From an uncultured delta proteobacterium (GTDB taxonomy: Bacteria > Desulfobacterota > Desulfobulbia > Desulfobulbales > Desulfocapsaceae), in assembly GCA_903901335.1 (NCBI GenBank), contig CAIUQR010000061.1:124001-188000 (forward strand): DNA of 64,000 nt. Reading direction: 5' to 3'. The notes beneath the pieces were generated by a model. It saw only the letters and a list, made by a program, of their open reading frames with translations. It was not told where the DNA came from and searched no databases. This document shows positions 1 through 8,193 of this stretch, piece by piece (the stretch's first letter is position 1; each line of letters begins with the position of its first letter). Both the position numbers and the translations under genes were made by a program.

Positions 1-207
1 GCCCTGCTTGCCGAAAAACCGGGTTGGGTGTTTACCAGACAGCAGATCATCGATGCGGTCAGAGGGTACGAGTTTCTCGTCACCCCGCGGGCTATTGATG
101 TCCAGGTATTTGGCCTGCGCAAGAAAATGGGGTGGGCCTACGGTATGATAGAAACGGTCCGGGGCCTCGGCTATCGGTTCAAGTCGGACTGGATTCGAGA
201 AAATTAG
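1..207 (+). CDS. phoB: Phosphate-type response regulator, C-terminal end (partial)
   Basis: Only the last 68 codons are in the window. They encode the winged-helix DNA-binding domain of an OmpR/PhoB response regulator: the recognition-helix stretch RAIDVQVFGLRKKM and the C-terminal wing ETVRGLGYRF are clear. The receiver domain lies upstream of the window. The TAG stop forms part of the ribosome-binding site (taggagg) of the histidine kinase gene that starts 10 bp later, so the two are one operon. The partner kinase is PhoR-like, so this is most likely PhoB, activator of the phosphate-starvation regulon. KdpE or another OmpR-class regulator cannot be excluded from the fragment alone. Confidence 0.85.
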   Translation, partial: ALLAEKPGWVFTRQQIIDAVRGYEFLVTPRAIDVQVFGLRKKMGWAYGMIETVRGLGYRFKSDWIREN

Positions 208-217
208 GAGGATCATA

Positions 218-2044
218 ATGCGACAGAAGAAACTTATCTGGCAGATCTTCCCTGCCAACCTGCTGATTATCCTGGTTACGATGGGGGGCTTTACCTGGTA
301 TGGCGCAATCGCCCTGAAGGATTTCTATCTCCATGAACTGGATACGGATCTGGCAGACAGGGCACATCTGGTCAGAACAACCGTTAATGAATATATGGGC
401 GAGGAGTCGTATTCCAAACTGAAAAAATTCTGCGTAATTTCAGGAAAAGAATCGGCAACCCGGATTACGGTTATTGATCCTGCGGGGAAGGTCCTGGCCG
501 ATTCCGATGAAGATGCCGAAACCATGGAAAACCATCGTGACAGGCCTGAGATCATCGAGGCGATGCACGGCAATGTTGGGAAATCATTACGGTTCAGCAG
601 AACATTACGCACTAGAATGTTCTACGTGGCCATTCCGTTGCCGGGGAGTGCAGGCAAAGAAGAGCCGGCTGAGATCATCGGTGTCCTCAGGATGTCCGTA
701 CCGGCGACGGCAATAGATGCCACCCTGCAGTCCATCCGGATGAAAATCGGCATAGGCTTGGCAGTAGTCATCCTCTTTGCGGCTGCAGTCGCCCTCCTGG
801 TTTCCCGGAATATCAGCCGGCCCCTTGAGCAGATGAAGCGGGGCGCCGAGAGGCTGTCACAGGGGGATTTCAGCCGGAGGATGTCGGGCCTGCAAAACAA
901 ATCAGCATCCCTGGAGGTGGCGGCGCTCGCTTTTTCTATGGATAGAATGGCCGAGCAGCTGGAAGAGAGGTTCAAGACGATTGTCAGCCAGAGAAATGAA
1001 CTGGAGACTGTCTTTTCCTGTATGGTTGAATCGGTTCTGACCGTTGATCGTAATGAGCGTGTCATTAATCTGAACAAGGCTGCTGCACACCTTTTTGAGA
1101 TCGACAGGGAAAAGGCAAAAGGAAAGCTGGTACAGGAGATTGTCAGAAATGTCCCACTGCAGAAGCAGATTGCGAATATCCTCGAGACCGGAGAACCCAG
1201 GGAGGATGAGATCGTCCTGCAGAATGCGGATGGAGAGAGATTTTTACAGACCAACCTTGTTGTGCTCCATGACGGTAAAAATCAAAGCGGGGATGTGCTG
1301 GTGGTGATGAACGATGTGACCAAGCTCAGGCATCTGGAGAACATGCGTCGCGATTTTGTTGCCAATGTCTCCCATGAACTGCGAACTCCCATCACCTCGA
1401 TCAGGGGATATGTCGAGACGCTGCTCGACGAAAAACTGGAGGATCGTGAAAACGGCGTCAAGTTTCTGGAGATTGTCCTCAGGCAGTCGGACAGGCTCAA
1501 TGCGATCATAGAAGACCTTCTCTCCCTTTCCCGGATCGAACAGGAAGCAGAAAGCAGGGAAATACCCTTGACGGAAGGCTGCCTCAGGCCGGTCCTTGAA
1601 GCGGCGATCCAGACCTGCCGGATCAAGGCCGACCAGCAGGATATTCACATTTCCCTGGATTGCCCCGGCGAAATATGGGGAGTCATGAATGATACCCTGC
1701 TCGAACAGGCCGTGGTCAATCTCCTGGTGAACGGAATTACATACGGTGGAAAGGGTTCAACAGTTGCAGTAAGTGCGGAAATTTCGGGACAGGACAAGAA
1801 CAAGGTCCTGATCCGGGTGAGGGACACAGGCATCGGGATAGGCAGGGAGCATTTGCCGCGGCTTTTTGAACGGTTCTATCGAAGCGATAAGGCCCGCAGC
1901 CGCAAGGTCGGCGGCACCGGTCTTGGGCTTGCGATCGTCAAACATATCGTCCAGGCCCATGGCGGAAGTGTGGAGGTGCAGAGCAGGGAAGGGCACGGAG
2001 CGACCTTTACGCTCAGCATATCCGGGATGGTCAGAGCGTCTTGA
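218..2044 (+). CDS. phoR: PhoR-like membrane sensor histidine kinase
   Basis: This 608-residue membrane kinase should phosphorylate the response regulator encoded just upstream. The N-terminus has a transmembrane helix (about residues 8-32), a periplasmic sensor segment to about 173, and a second helix (about 174-195). A HAMP linker follows (about 196-250), then a PAS domain (about 262-370), a HisKA domain with the phospho-acceptor in FVANVSHELRTP (His about 386), and a HATPase_c domain with DTGIGI and GGTGLGLAIVK. The PAS plus HisKA layout and pairing with a PhoB-type regulator support PhoR. A strong Shine-Dalgarno (taggagg) sits 5-10 bp before the ATG. In this lineage PhoR proteins have a real periplasmic loop, unlike E. 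coli, so direct ligand sensing is possible. Confidence 0.9.
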   Translation: MRQKKLIWQIFPANLLIILVTMGGFTWYGAIALKDFYLHELDTDLADRAHLVRTTVNEYMGEESYSKLKKFCVISGKESATRITVIDPAGKVLADSDEDAETMENHRDRPEIIEAMHGNVGKSLRFSRTLRTRMFYVAIPLPGSAGKEEPAEIIGVLRMSVPATAIDATLQSIRMKIGIGLAVVILFAAAVALLVSRNISRPLEQMKRGAERLSQGDFSRRMSGLQNKSASLEVAALAFSMDRMAEQLEERFKTIVSQRNELETVFSCMVESVLTVDRNERVINLNKAAAHLFEIDREKAKGKLVQEIVRNVPLQKQIANILETGEPREDEIVLQNADGERFLQTNLVVLHDGKNQSGDVLVVMNDVTKLRHLENMRRDFVANVSHELRTPITSIRGYVETLLDEKLEDRENGVKFLEIVLRQSDRLNAIIEDLLSLSRIEQEAESREIPLTEGCLRPVLEAAIQTCRIKADQQDIHISLDCPGEIWGVMNDTLLEQAVVNLLVNGITYGGKGSTVAVSAEISGQDKNKVLIRVRDTGIGIGREHLPRLFERFYRSDKARSRKVGGTGLGLAIVKHIVQAHGGSVEVQSREGHGATFTLSISGMVRAS

Positions 2045-2085
2045 TAGGAGATGGTGGTGGAATAATATTTTCTGATATCTAACGG

Positions 2086-2787
2086 TTATATAACTCCGAG
2101 AAACATTGCCAGAGATCCAAGCAAGGAGTGGGAGAGTGAAATTCCCCAGATATTTGGCCATCTTCTGAAGATAACTCCCCAGACCATTCCACTTACGAAT
2201 GTAATAAGCAGGAGTGACGGTTGTCTATAGATTACATGAAGAAAACAGAAGGGTAGGGTTGACAGTACTACTATCCATCTGGAATCGAGTACTCGCATTC
2301 TTTTCATTTCTGCGAATAGAATCCCCCTGAAAACGACTTCCTGGACAGGTCCGAGGAGGAAAATATATGCTGCATAAGCAAAAGGAAGATAAGTTACATT
2401 TCTTGGCCTTAAGAGCCCCGCCTTACATGTTGTATACAAGCAGACAGCGCCGACCGCACAGAACAGAAGATTCCAATGCAGTGAATTGCTGAGGTTGTCA
2501 GTTCTGAAGCCTAACTCATAAAAACTATAGCGCCTGAGAAAGCAATAGAACAAAAATCCCATCAGAATAAAAAAGAATACATAAAAACGGTATTTGAATG
2601 GAATAATTTCCAGCCAGATTAAGGTCGTGGGCACAAAAAAGGTAAAAAGCAAAAAGAAGAGGAATCTGAACACACCGGTTTGGCCGGATGAACACTCCCT
2701 TCCCTTGCGGTTGTTGCTGAAATCCCGGGCTTCGCCCAAGATTGAAATTGCATGTAAAGAAACGTTTTCTGGATTAATCCGACTCAT
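2086..2787 (-). CDS. CPBP-family intramembrane protease (CAAX-like)
   Basis: This 233-residue polytopic protein of the CPBP/Abi (CAAX amino-terminal protease) family has about six hydrophobic segments from residue 40 on. The three family motifs are present near the C-terminal half: motif 1 as QEVVFRG, motif 2 as FCFLH, and motif 3 as SHSLLG. In motif 1 the usual first Glu of EExxxR is Gln, a substitution also known in some exosortase-associated members; the second Glu and both His are kept, so activity is plausible. It converges on phoR with a 40-bp gap and has no partner gene on its strand. The substrate is unknown. A CPBP fold is well supported; a function in protein maturation or immunity is not. 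Confidence 0.75.
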   Translation of the reverse strand: MSRINPENVSLHAISILGEARDFSNNRKGRECSSGQTGVFRFLFFLLFTFFVPTTLIWLEIIPFKYRFYVFFFILMGFLFYCFLRRYSFYELGFRTDNLSNSLHWNLLFCAVGAVCLYTTCKAGLLRPRNVTYLPFAYAAYIFLLGPVQEVVFRGILFAEMKRMRVLDSRWIVVLSTLPFCFLHVIYRQPSLLLITFVSGMVWGVIFRRWPNIWGISLSHSLLGSLAMFLGVI

Positions 2788-3169
2788 TAGAACGTCCCGA
2801 ATTCCGTACTATGAAGAGTTCTCTTAGCTTTTGCTCAAAAAACTCCTGACACTTTAACACATTCCCCGCAAAAACAAAGAGGCTTAAAATAGAAAGCTGT
2901 CGCTTTCTGAATTTTCCTCTCTGCCTCTCTGCGGTTCTTTCACCCGTAGCATACTCTCCAAACAAGCAGGACACTCCTTCCCAACGAAAAACACGTCACA
3001 ATAATTCTCTGATTCAAATCTCACAGAGATTAAATGTCTTCCAAACAACCACACGATATTATTCTACTGTGAAACGAGAGCAGTTCCAGAACCGTACAAA
3101 ATCCTTGGCAATAACGGAAGATCCATTATTGCCGCATACACTTATCCGATTTATTATCAGGCACATACC
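2788..3169. other. Intergenic region, no gene seen
   Basis: This 382-bp AT-rich gap separates the divergent CPBP protease and EAL/GGDEF genes. It should hold both promoters, but no confident -35/-10 pair, hairpin or repeat array was found. A 66-codon minus-strand ORF that runs into the protease start lacks a ribosome-binding site and any recognisable motif. Confidence 0.5.
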
Positions 3170-5044
3170 ATGTCCGTAATCCAATTTCTCCACTCTGCTT
3201 CCCCAACAACAGCCGACATCACCTCTCCCGTAGTAAAAAATCAGGCAAAAGAGGGTCTCATTCAGAATCTCATTGAGAGCAACCTTACTTCCCATTTTCA
3301 ACCCATCGTCAGCCTTGATCAGGGCAAGATCTTCGCCTATGAAGCGCTCTGTCGCACTGTCTGCCCGAATCCATTTGACAGCATTGAAGAAATATTTCGG
3401 CAAGCCAAGATCTACAACAAGGTCCTCGAGCTCGACATGCGCTGCCGGGAAAACGGTATCTCCCTTTCTTGCGCCCAGGGAATCAAGGAAAAAGAGGTCT
3501 TTCTCTTTCTCAATATCTGTCCGACCAGCCTGCTCTGTCCTAATCACACTGCAGGTACAACCGGTATTCTGGCCAATCGGCATGATATACCGATACAAAA
3601 TATCGTCCTTGAAATCACTGAACAGGAGGCCGTTTCCAATTATACCCTTTTTCGGAAAGCAGTGGACCACTACCGGAGCAAGGGTTTCCGCATCGCTATT
3701 GACGATTTCGGCGCGGGATACGGTGGCTTGAAGATGCTCTCTGTCCTGGAACCGGATTTTGTGAAGATCGACCGGCATTTTTTTAAAGATACGCCGAAAA
3801 GAAATATCAACTACAACCTGATCGATTCAATCGCCACCGTCTGTCATCGGATCGGTATAGATGTTATTGCCGAAGGGATTGAAAACGAAAACGATTTCAG
3901 GATCTGCAGGGAGATCGGCATAGATTTGGGACAAGGCTACCTGCTTGCCAGGCCGGCCGCCGATCTGATCAACGACACCCATCTGAAGATACCGATGAAA
4001 CATACCGTGAGAGAGTCGGGTACAGTTCTGTTCGACGAGGTGATCTGTATCGGTGATATCGCCTCCTATATCTCACCTCTTTCCTCAACCGACCGTCCGC
4101 TGGAAGTACTTGACAGGTTTAATGCCAACCCTGGGTTGCTCTGCCTGCCGGTAATGAAAGACGGCCAGCTTTGCGGTCTGATAAGCCGTTGGCGGTTCAT
4201 GGAAAATCAGATGGTCGGCCGATTCGGGTATGGTTTGAGTCTGAATTATTACAAAACAGTCGAAGACATCCTGGGCGAGGACTTTCTGCAGGTGCCTCAT
4301 TATTTATCGGTTGAAGAGGTAGCCCGCAAGATTCATCTCAGGCAGCAGATTTCTGTCTATGACGATGTCTGTGTCACCCGTAGCGGTAAGTATATCGGAA
4401 CCGTCTCTGTCAGTGCAGTTCTGAATGCCGTTACCGAGAACAGCATGATGCTGGCGCGGGGAGCCAATCCTCTTACCGGCCTGCCCGGCAACGAATTTAT
4501 TCAACGGCAGATCGCCAAGATGCTCTCTCAGTCCATCCATTTCGATGTCTGTTATATAGATCTGGACTGTTTCAAACCCTTTAACGACCGGCACGGTTTT
4601 GAAATGGGGGACCGAGTAATCAAGGCGGTGGGAGATATCATGCTTGAGGCTCTTAAAAAATGGGAAATAAACTCCATAGGTTTTGCGGGACATATCGGAG
4701 GAGATGACTTCATCCTGATCACCCGCCCGAAGAATTCCACTACGGCCTGTGAATATATCATTGATCAGTTCACAAAAAGGCTCAGCCGATTTCACACCCC
4801 GGAGGAGTGCAAGCAAGGGTCATACCTGAGTTTCGACCGTTTAGGGAACACCCAGGAATTCGGATTGCTCTCCCTTTCTATCGGCATTGTCAGCACGGAA
4901 ATTCACCATATCAACTCGTTTGCCGAAGTTTCATCTATTGCCAGTGACCTGAAGAAAAGGGCTAAAGAAACGCCGGGATCGGCAATCATCCGTGACCGTA
5001 GGAGTACCAAGCCGCTCAAACAGGTGGGTGAGGAGGAGAAATAA
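3170..5044 (+). CDS. EAL-CBS-GGDEF cyclic-di-GMP turnover protein
   Basis: This 624-residue cytoplasmic signalling protein has an N-terminal EAL phosphodiesterase domain (about 30-265), a CBS-type pair (about 280-430) and a C-terminal GGDEF domain (about 440-600). The EAL domain keeps the catalytic set: YEALCR, FLNICP (Asn), EITEQE, IDDFGAGYG, KIDRHF, IAEGIE and GQGYLLARP, so it is probably an active c-di-GMP phosphodiesterase. The cyclase signature reads GGDDF instead of GG(D/E)EF, so cyclase activity is uncertain and GTP binding may instead regulate the EAL domain. The CBS pair could bind adenine nucleotides. No transmembrane segment is seen. It lies 70 bp upstream of a bacteriohemerythrin and may share its transcript. 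Confidence 0.85.
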   Translation: MSVIQFLHSASPTTADITSPVVKNQAKEGLIQNLIESNLTSHFQPIVSLDQGKIFAYEALCRTVCPNPFDSIEEIFRQAKIYNKVLELDMRCRENGISLSCAQGIKEKEVFLFLNICPTSLLCPNHTAGTTGILANRHDIPIQNIVLEITEQEAVSNYTLFRKAVDHYRSKGFRIAIDDFGAGYGGLKMLSVLEPDFVKIDRHFFKDTPKRNINYNLIDSIATVCHRIGIDVIAEGIENENDFRICREIGIDLGQGYLLARPAADLINDTHLKIPMKHTVRESGTVLFDEVICIGDIASYISPLSSTDRPLEVLDRFNANPGLLCLPVMKDGQLCGLISRWRFMENQMVGRFGYGLSLNYYKTVEDILGEDFLQVPHYLSVEEVARKIHLRQQISVYDDVCVTRSGKYIGTVSVSAVLNAVTENSMMLARGANPLTGLPGNEFIQRQIAKMLSQSIHFDVCYIDLDCFKPFNDRHGFEMGDRVIKAVGDIMLEALKKWEINSIGFAGHIGGDDFILITRPKNSTTACEYIIDQFTKRLSRFHTPEECKQGSYLSFDRLGNTQEFGLLSLSIGIVSTEIHHINSFAEVSSIASDLKKRAKETPGSAIIRDRRSTKPLKQVGEEEK

Positions 5045-5114
5045 ACAACCATGGCATTGTGAGGATGAGTTCAAAAGTTTTCTGGATCTGCCATCAACCA
5101 TAAGGAGCTTTATC

Positions 5115-5600
5115 ATGTCCCCCATCGACTGGGATCAATCGTTCAGCGTCGGCCATCCTATGGTTGACGACCAGCACAGAGAATTTCTGACTCTCATGAA
5201 CACAATGGAGAACTTAGATTTTACCGATTCCGGTACCTGCAATCAGTATCATCGTCTGAATATTCTGAAAACACTTCTGAAATATACCGAAAAACATTTC
5301 AGGCTTGAGAATAAACTGATGCAAGAATTCAGATACCCAGATGCATACAATCATTGGCGAAGTCACAAAAATTTTGACTTAAAGATTTATACCCTCTACA
5401 GAAAAGTGCTGGCAGGAGAATTGGTTTTCGATATCAGCATCTTCATGATGTTCCGGGATAAGTTTAGAAATCACATCCTCAAGGAGGACAAATTGATGTT
5501 CCAGAGCATCTTTTCCCATGAACCACAACCGGAATTTCTGGATATGGAACTTGCTCTGGCAACATCAGAAGAAAATTTTACGCCAAATTTCCAACCATGA
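5115..5600 (+). CDS. Bacteriohemerythrin
   Basis: A 161-residue single-domain hemerythrin, a four-helix bundle that binds O2 at a non-haem di-iron site. All seven ligands can be placed: His21 in VDDQH, His61 and Glu65 in HFRLE, His80 and His84 in HWRSH, and His120 and Asp125 in HILKED. The start was set at the ATG preceded by taaggag at 8-13 bp; a longer reading frame starting at 4992 inside the preceding gene lacks a ribosome-binding site and adds a stretch unlike hemerythrins. In an anaerobe it probably binds O2 for detoxification, delivery or sensing. Its position 70 bp after a c-di-GMP enzyme raises a link between O2 and that second messenger, which is inference. Confidence 0.92.
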   Translation: MSPIDWDQSFSVGHPMVDDQHREFLTLMNTMENLDFTDSGTCNQYHRLNILKTLLKYTEKHFRLENKLMQEFRYPDAYNHWRSHKNFDLKIYTLYRKVLAGELVFDISIFMMFRDKFRNHILKEDKLMFQSIFSHEPQPEFLDMELALATSEENFTPNFQP

Positions 5601-5745
5601 TCCTGTTCAGCTCTCATTTTTCGAGGCCTGAAAACACCGGTGCCACTAACCGTTTTCTCTCCAGACTACCACAACATTTCTGCAAACAAAGAACTGTTAC
5701 AAGACAAATTCATTATAATAATTTTTTAATTGAAGGAGATATCCG

Positions 5746-6096
5746 ATGAAAAGAGGGAAAAGTATTGCATTTGACAGAACCAATAAAATAATTGTTTTCA
5801 ATGGTGCTGTTATCATAGATCTCCGACTGGTCGCTGGGAAGGCCAAAGCCAGGCTATATTCAAAATCAGAGGATGACACCATTGGCTATGATACTGATTT
5901 TTCGATTCTGAACACAGAAAAACCATTTTATTTCGGCTTCTTGTCGCTCAATACCGAAGGATTTGTCACTGCCGCAGTTGAGAACCGATTGGAAATTGAA
6001 GGAATGCTGATCAACGAAGGCCTCAAGGACGCATATAAGCATATCTGGATAAGCGGCCATAAACGCCCAGGAAACCTCACTTGTCGGCGATTATGA
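5746..6096 (+). CDS. Small hypothetical protein
   Basis: This 116-codon gene has a strong Shine-Dalgarno (aaggagatatcc) just before its ATG and a TATAAT-like box about 30 bp upstream, so it is probably expressed. The product is soluble, mixed alpha/beta, rich in Lys and Asp, with no signal peptide, membrane segment or Cys pair. I do not recognise its family. It stands alone between the hemerythrin and ornithine-lipid genes, with more than 140 bp on each side. The good translation signals are the main support for its being a gene. Confidence 0.55.
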   Translation: MKRGKSIAFDRTNKIIVFNGAVIIDLRLVAGKAKARLYSKSEDDTIGYDTDFSILNTEKPFYFGFLSLNTEGFVTAAVENRLEIEGMLINEGLKDAYKHIWISGHKRPGNLTCRRL

Positions 6097-6394
6097 AAAC
6101 TCCTGTAGCAGTCCGATATAATTTTGCAAAGGCAGAGATAGAGGACAGGCTGATCCTAAGAGGATTGATTTTAATATCCTAAGCGACTGTGACCCTCGAA
6201 CGGACAAGACACATGTTCCCTGCGGGATACCTAATCGAGTTTTGCTTCAATCCTATTCTTTTCCTAACCCAGAGGGCTCATCTTGATGATCAGCCATGTG
6301 TGACGGGGATGATTCACTCCGGGCTCATTGGTGGAAAATCATCAGCATGGCATACTGTATCAATCAGGCAGAATAATTTACTAAACGAGGCTCC
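6097..6394. other. Intergenic region upstream of the OlsF-like gene
   Basis: About 300 bp without a convincing gene. A plus-strand ORF (6189-6641) overlaps the following gene out of frame and looks spurious. No clear Pho box (two CTGTCAT-like direct repeats) was found upstream of the lipid synthase gene, although regulation by PhoB would make biological sense. Confidence 0.4.
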
Positions 6395-8113
6395 ATGTTT
6401 GCCGTTGACCAGGTCATTGCCCAATACTATCCGGCCCTCAATAACAGCAGGATCTGCACACCGGTTATCAAGCTGCTGCTGCGACGTATCCTCCATGAAC
6501 AGGCCTTTATTCGTTTTGCCGAGCACTACTCCCATCTGCATGGCATCGAGTTCGTTGAGCAGTCTCTGGATTATTTCAATTTCAGCTATGCTGTATCCGA
6601 CCTGGAGCGGGAAAACATCCCCGCCTCCGGAAAGGTTGTGATCATCGCCAATCACCCGATCGGCTCACTTGACGGCCTGGCCCTGCTGAAACTGGTGCAT
6701 GGAGTACGCTCCGATGTCAAGATCGTCGGCAATGACCTGCTGCTGTCGATCACCCCTCTCAAACCCTGTCTGCTTCCCGTATCTAACATGAGCGGCACCA
6801 ACATGAAGCGGCATATTCTACCGATCAGCACCGCCCTCGATAACGAGGAAGCGGTTATCATGTTCAAGGCAGGCGAGGTCTCACGGCTCGGCCCCGGCGG
6901 CATCAGGGACGGACGATGGCACAAAGGATTTTTGAAGATTGCTGAACGGGCCAAGGCCCCCATCCTGCCGATTCATGTCGCCGGTCGGAACTCGGCACCT
7001 TTTTATCTCGCTTCGATCCTGATGAAGCCTCTGTCGACCCTGATGCTCGTCGGTGAGATGTTTCGCCAGCGGGATAAACAGATCAGGATGACTATCGGTG
7101 AGATCATCCCCTATGAGTCCTACCGGAACATCACTATTCACAGGAAAGACAGGATAGCCCTGTTCAAGAGGCATGTGTACAGGATCGGCTTCGGGAAAAG
7201 GCCGCTTCTGGCTACTGAATCGGCCGTCGCTAAACCTGAACGCCGTACCGACTTGAAACAGGCGGTCCGCCAGGGCGAACGTCTCGGCAAAACACCAGAT
7301 GGCAAGGTCATCTATCTCTTTGAGCCCTCCGGCTCGTCGCCGGTCATGCGCGAGATCGGCCGCTTGCGTGAATTAACCTTTCGTGCTGTCGGTGAAGGCA
7401 CAGGAAGGCGCCGGGATATGGACCATTTTGACTGGCACTATCAGCATCTCATCCTTTGGGATGAAGATGATCTGGAAATTGCCGGGGCCTACCGTTTTGT
7501 CGATGCCGGCAGGATCATCAGGGAGAAAGGACCGGAGGGTCTCTACTCCGGCAGTCTGTTTGAACTCGATCCGAAGATATGCCCTTTCCTGGAAAATGGA
7601 CTGGAACTCGGCCGCAGTTTCGTGCAGCAAAGGTATTGGGGGAGACGCAGCCTTGATTATCTGTGGTATGGGATCGGTGCCTTCCTCGCCAAAAATCCGC
7701 ACTACCGATATCTTTTCGGCCCCGTCAGCATCAGCAATGCCATGCCCCAGACGGCCAAGGAACTCCTGGTCTATTTTTACAAGCTCTATTTCACCGGCAA
7801 CTCCAGAGCCTCCTGTTCCCGGAATCCGTTCAGTTTTTCCCAGTCTCTCTCAAGCTTAAAAGATGTGTTCGCCGGAGATGACTACTGCGCCGATTTTAAA
7901 AAGCTGAAATCATTGCTGAACAATCTGGGCACGTCTGTTCCTCCTCTCTATAAACAATATACGGAACTCTGCGAGCCCGGAGGTGTCGTCTTTCTTGATT
8001 TCAATATTGATCCGGCCTTCAACAATTGCGTGGACGGCCTGGTCATTGTCGATATACATATGCTCAAGGAGCAGAAACGAAAACGCTATATGGAGGAGAC
8101 TATTCTCGATTGA
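6395..8113 (+). CDS. olsF: Bifunctional ornithine-lipid synthase (OlsF-like)
   Basis: A 572-residue fusion of two acyltransferases. The N-terminal half (about 1-270) is a PlsC/hemolysin-type O-acyltransferase with the block ANHPIGSLDG, a substrate loop FKAGEVSRLGPGGI and the LPIHVAGRNS segment. The C-terminal half (about 300-560) is an OlsB-like N-acyltransferase of the GNAT fold (AGAYRFVDA, ELGRSFV). In characterised OlsF enzymes the C-terminal domain N-acylates ornithine with a 3-hydroxy fatty acid and the N-terminal domain adds the second acyl chain, making phosphorus-free ornithine lipids at the membrane. The ATG has only a weak ribosome-binding site. Its position between phoBR and a PhoH-type gene fits a phosphate-limitation role, but control by PhoB is inferred. 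Confidence 0.8.
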   Translation: MFAVDQVIAQYYPALNNSRICTPVIKLLLRRILHEQAFIRFAEHYSHLHGIEFVEQSLDYFNFSYAVSDLERENIPASGKVVIIANHPIGSLDGLALLKLVHGVRSDVKIVGNDLLLSITPLKPCLLPVSNMSGTNMKRHILPISTALDNEEAVIMFKAGEVSRLGPGGIRDGRWHKGFLKIAERAKAPILPIHVAGRNSAPFYLASILMKPLSTLMLVGEMFRQRDKQIRMTIGEIIPYESYRNITIHRKDRIALFKRHVYRIGFGKRPLLATESAVAKPERRTDLKQAVRQGERLGKTPDGKVIYLFEPSGSSPVMREIGRLRELTFRAVGEGTGRRRDMDHFDWHYQHLILWDEDDLEIAGAYRFVDAGRIIREKGPEGLYSGSLFELDPKICPFLENGLELGRSFVQQRYWGRRSLDYLWYGIGAFLAKNPHYRYLFGPVSISNAMPQTAKELLVYFYKLYFTGNSRASCSRNPFSFSQSLSSLKDVFAGDDYCADFKKLKSLLNNLGTSVPPLYKQYTELCEPGGVVFLDFNIDPAFNNCVDGLVIVDIHMLKEQKRKRYMEETILD

Positions 8114-8193
8114 CACAAAACAAGGTCTGTTAATGATCTGAACGGGCAATACTTGCCATTCCCCCACACTCTGCGACAGGATCACCCGTACCG

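Noticed and set aside
2774-2974. 66-codon minus-strand ORF upstream of the CPBP protease gene
   Set aside because: No ribosome-binding site, overlaps the protease start, low-complexity Arg/Lys-rich peptide with no motif.
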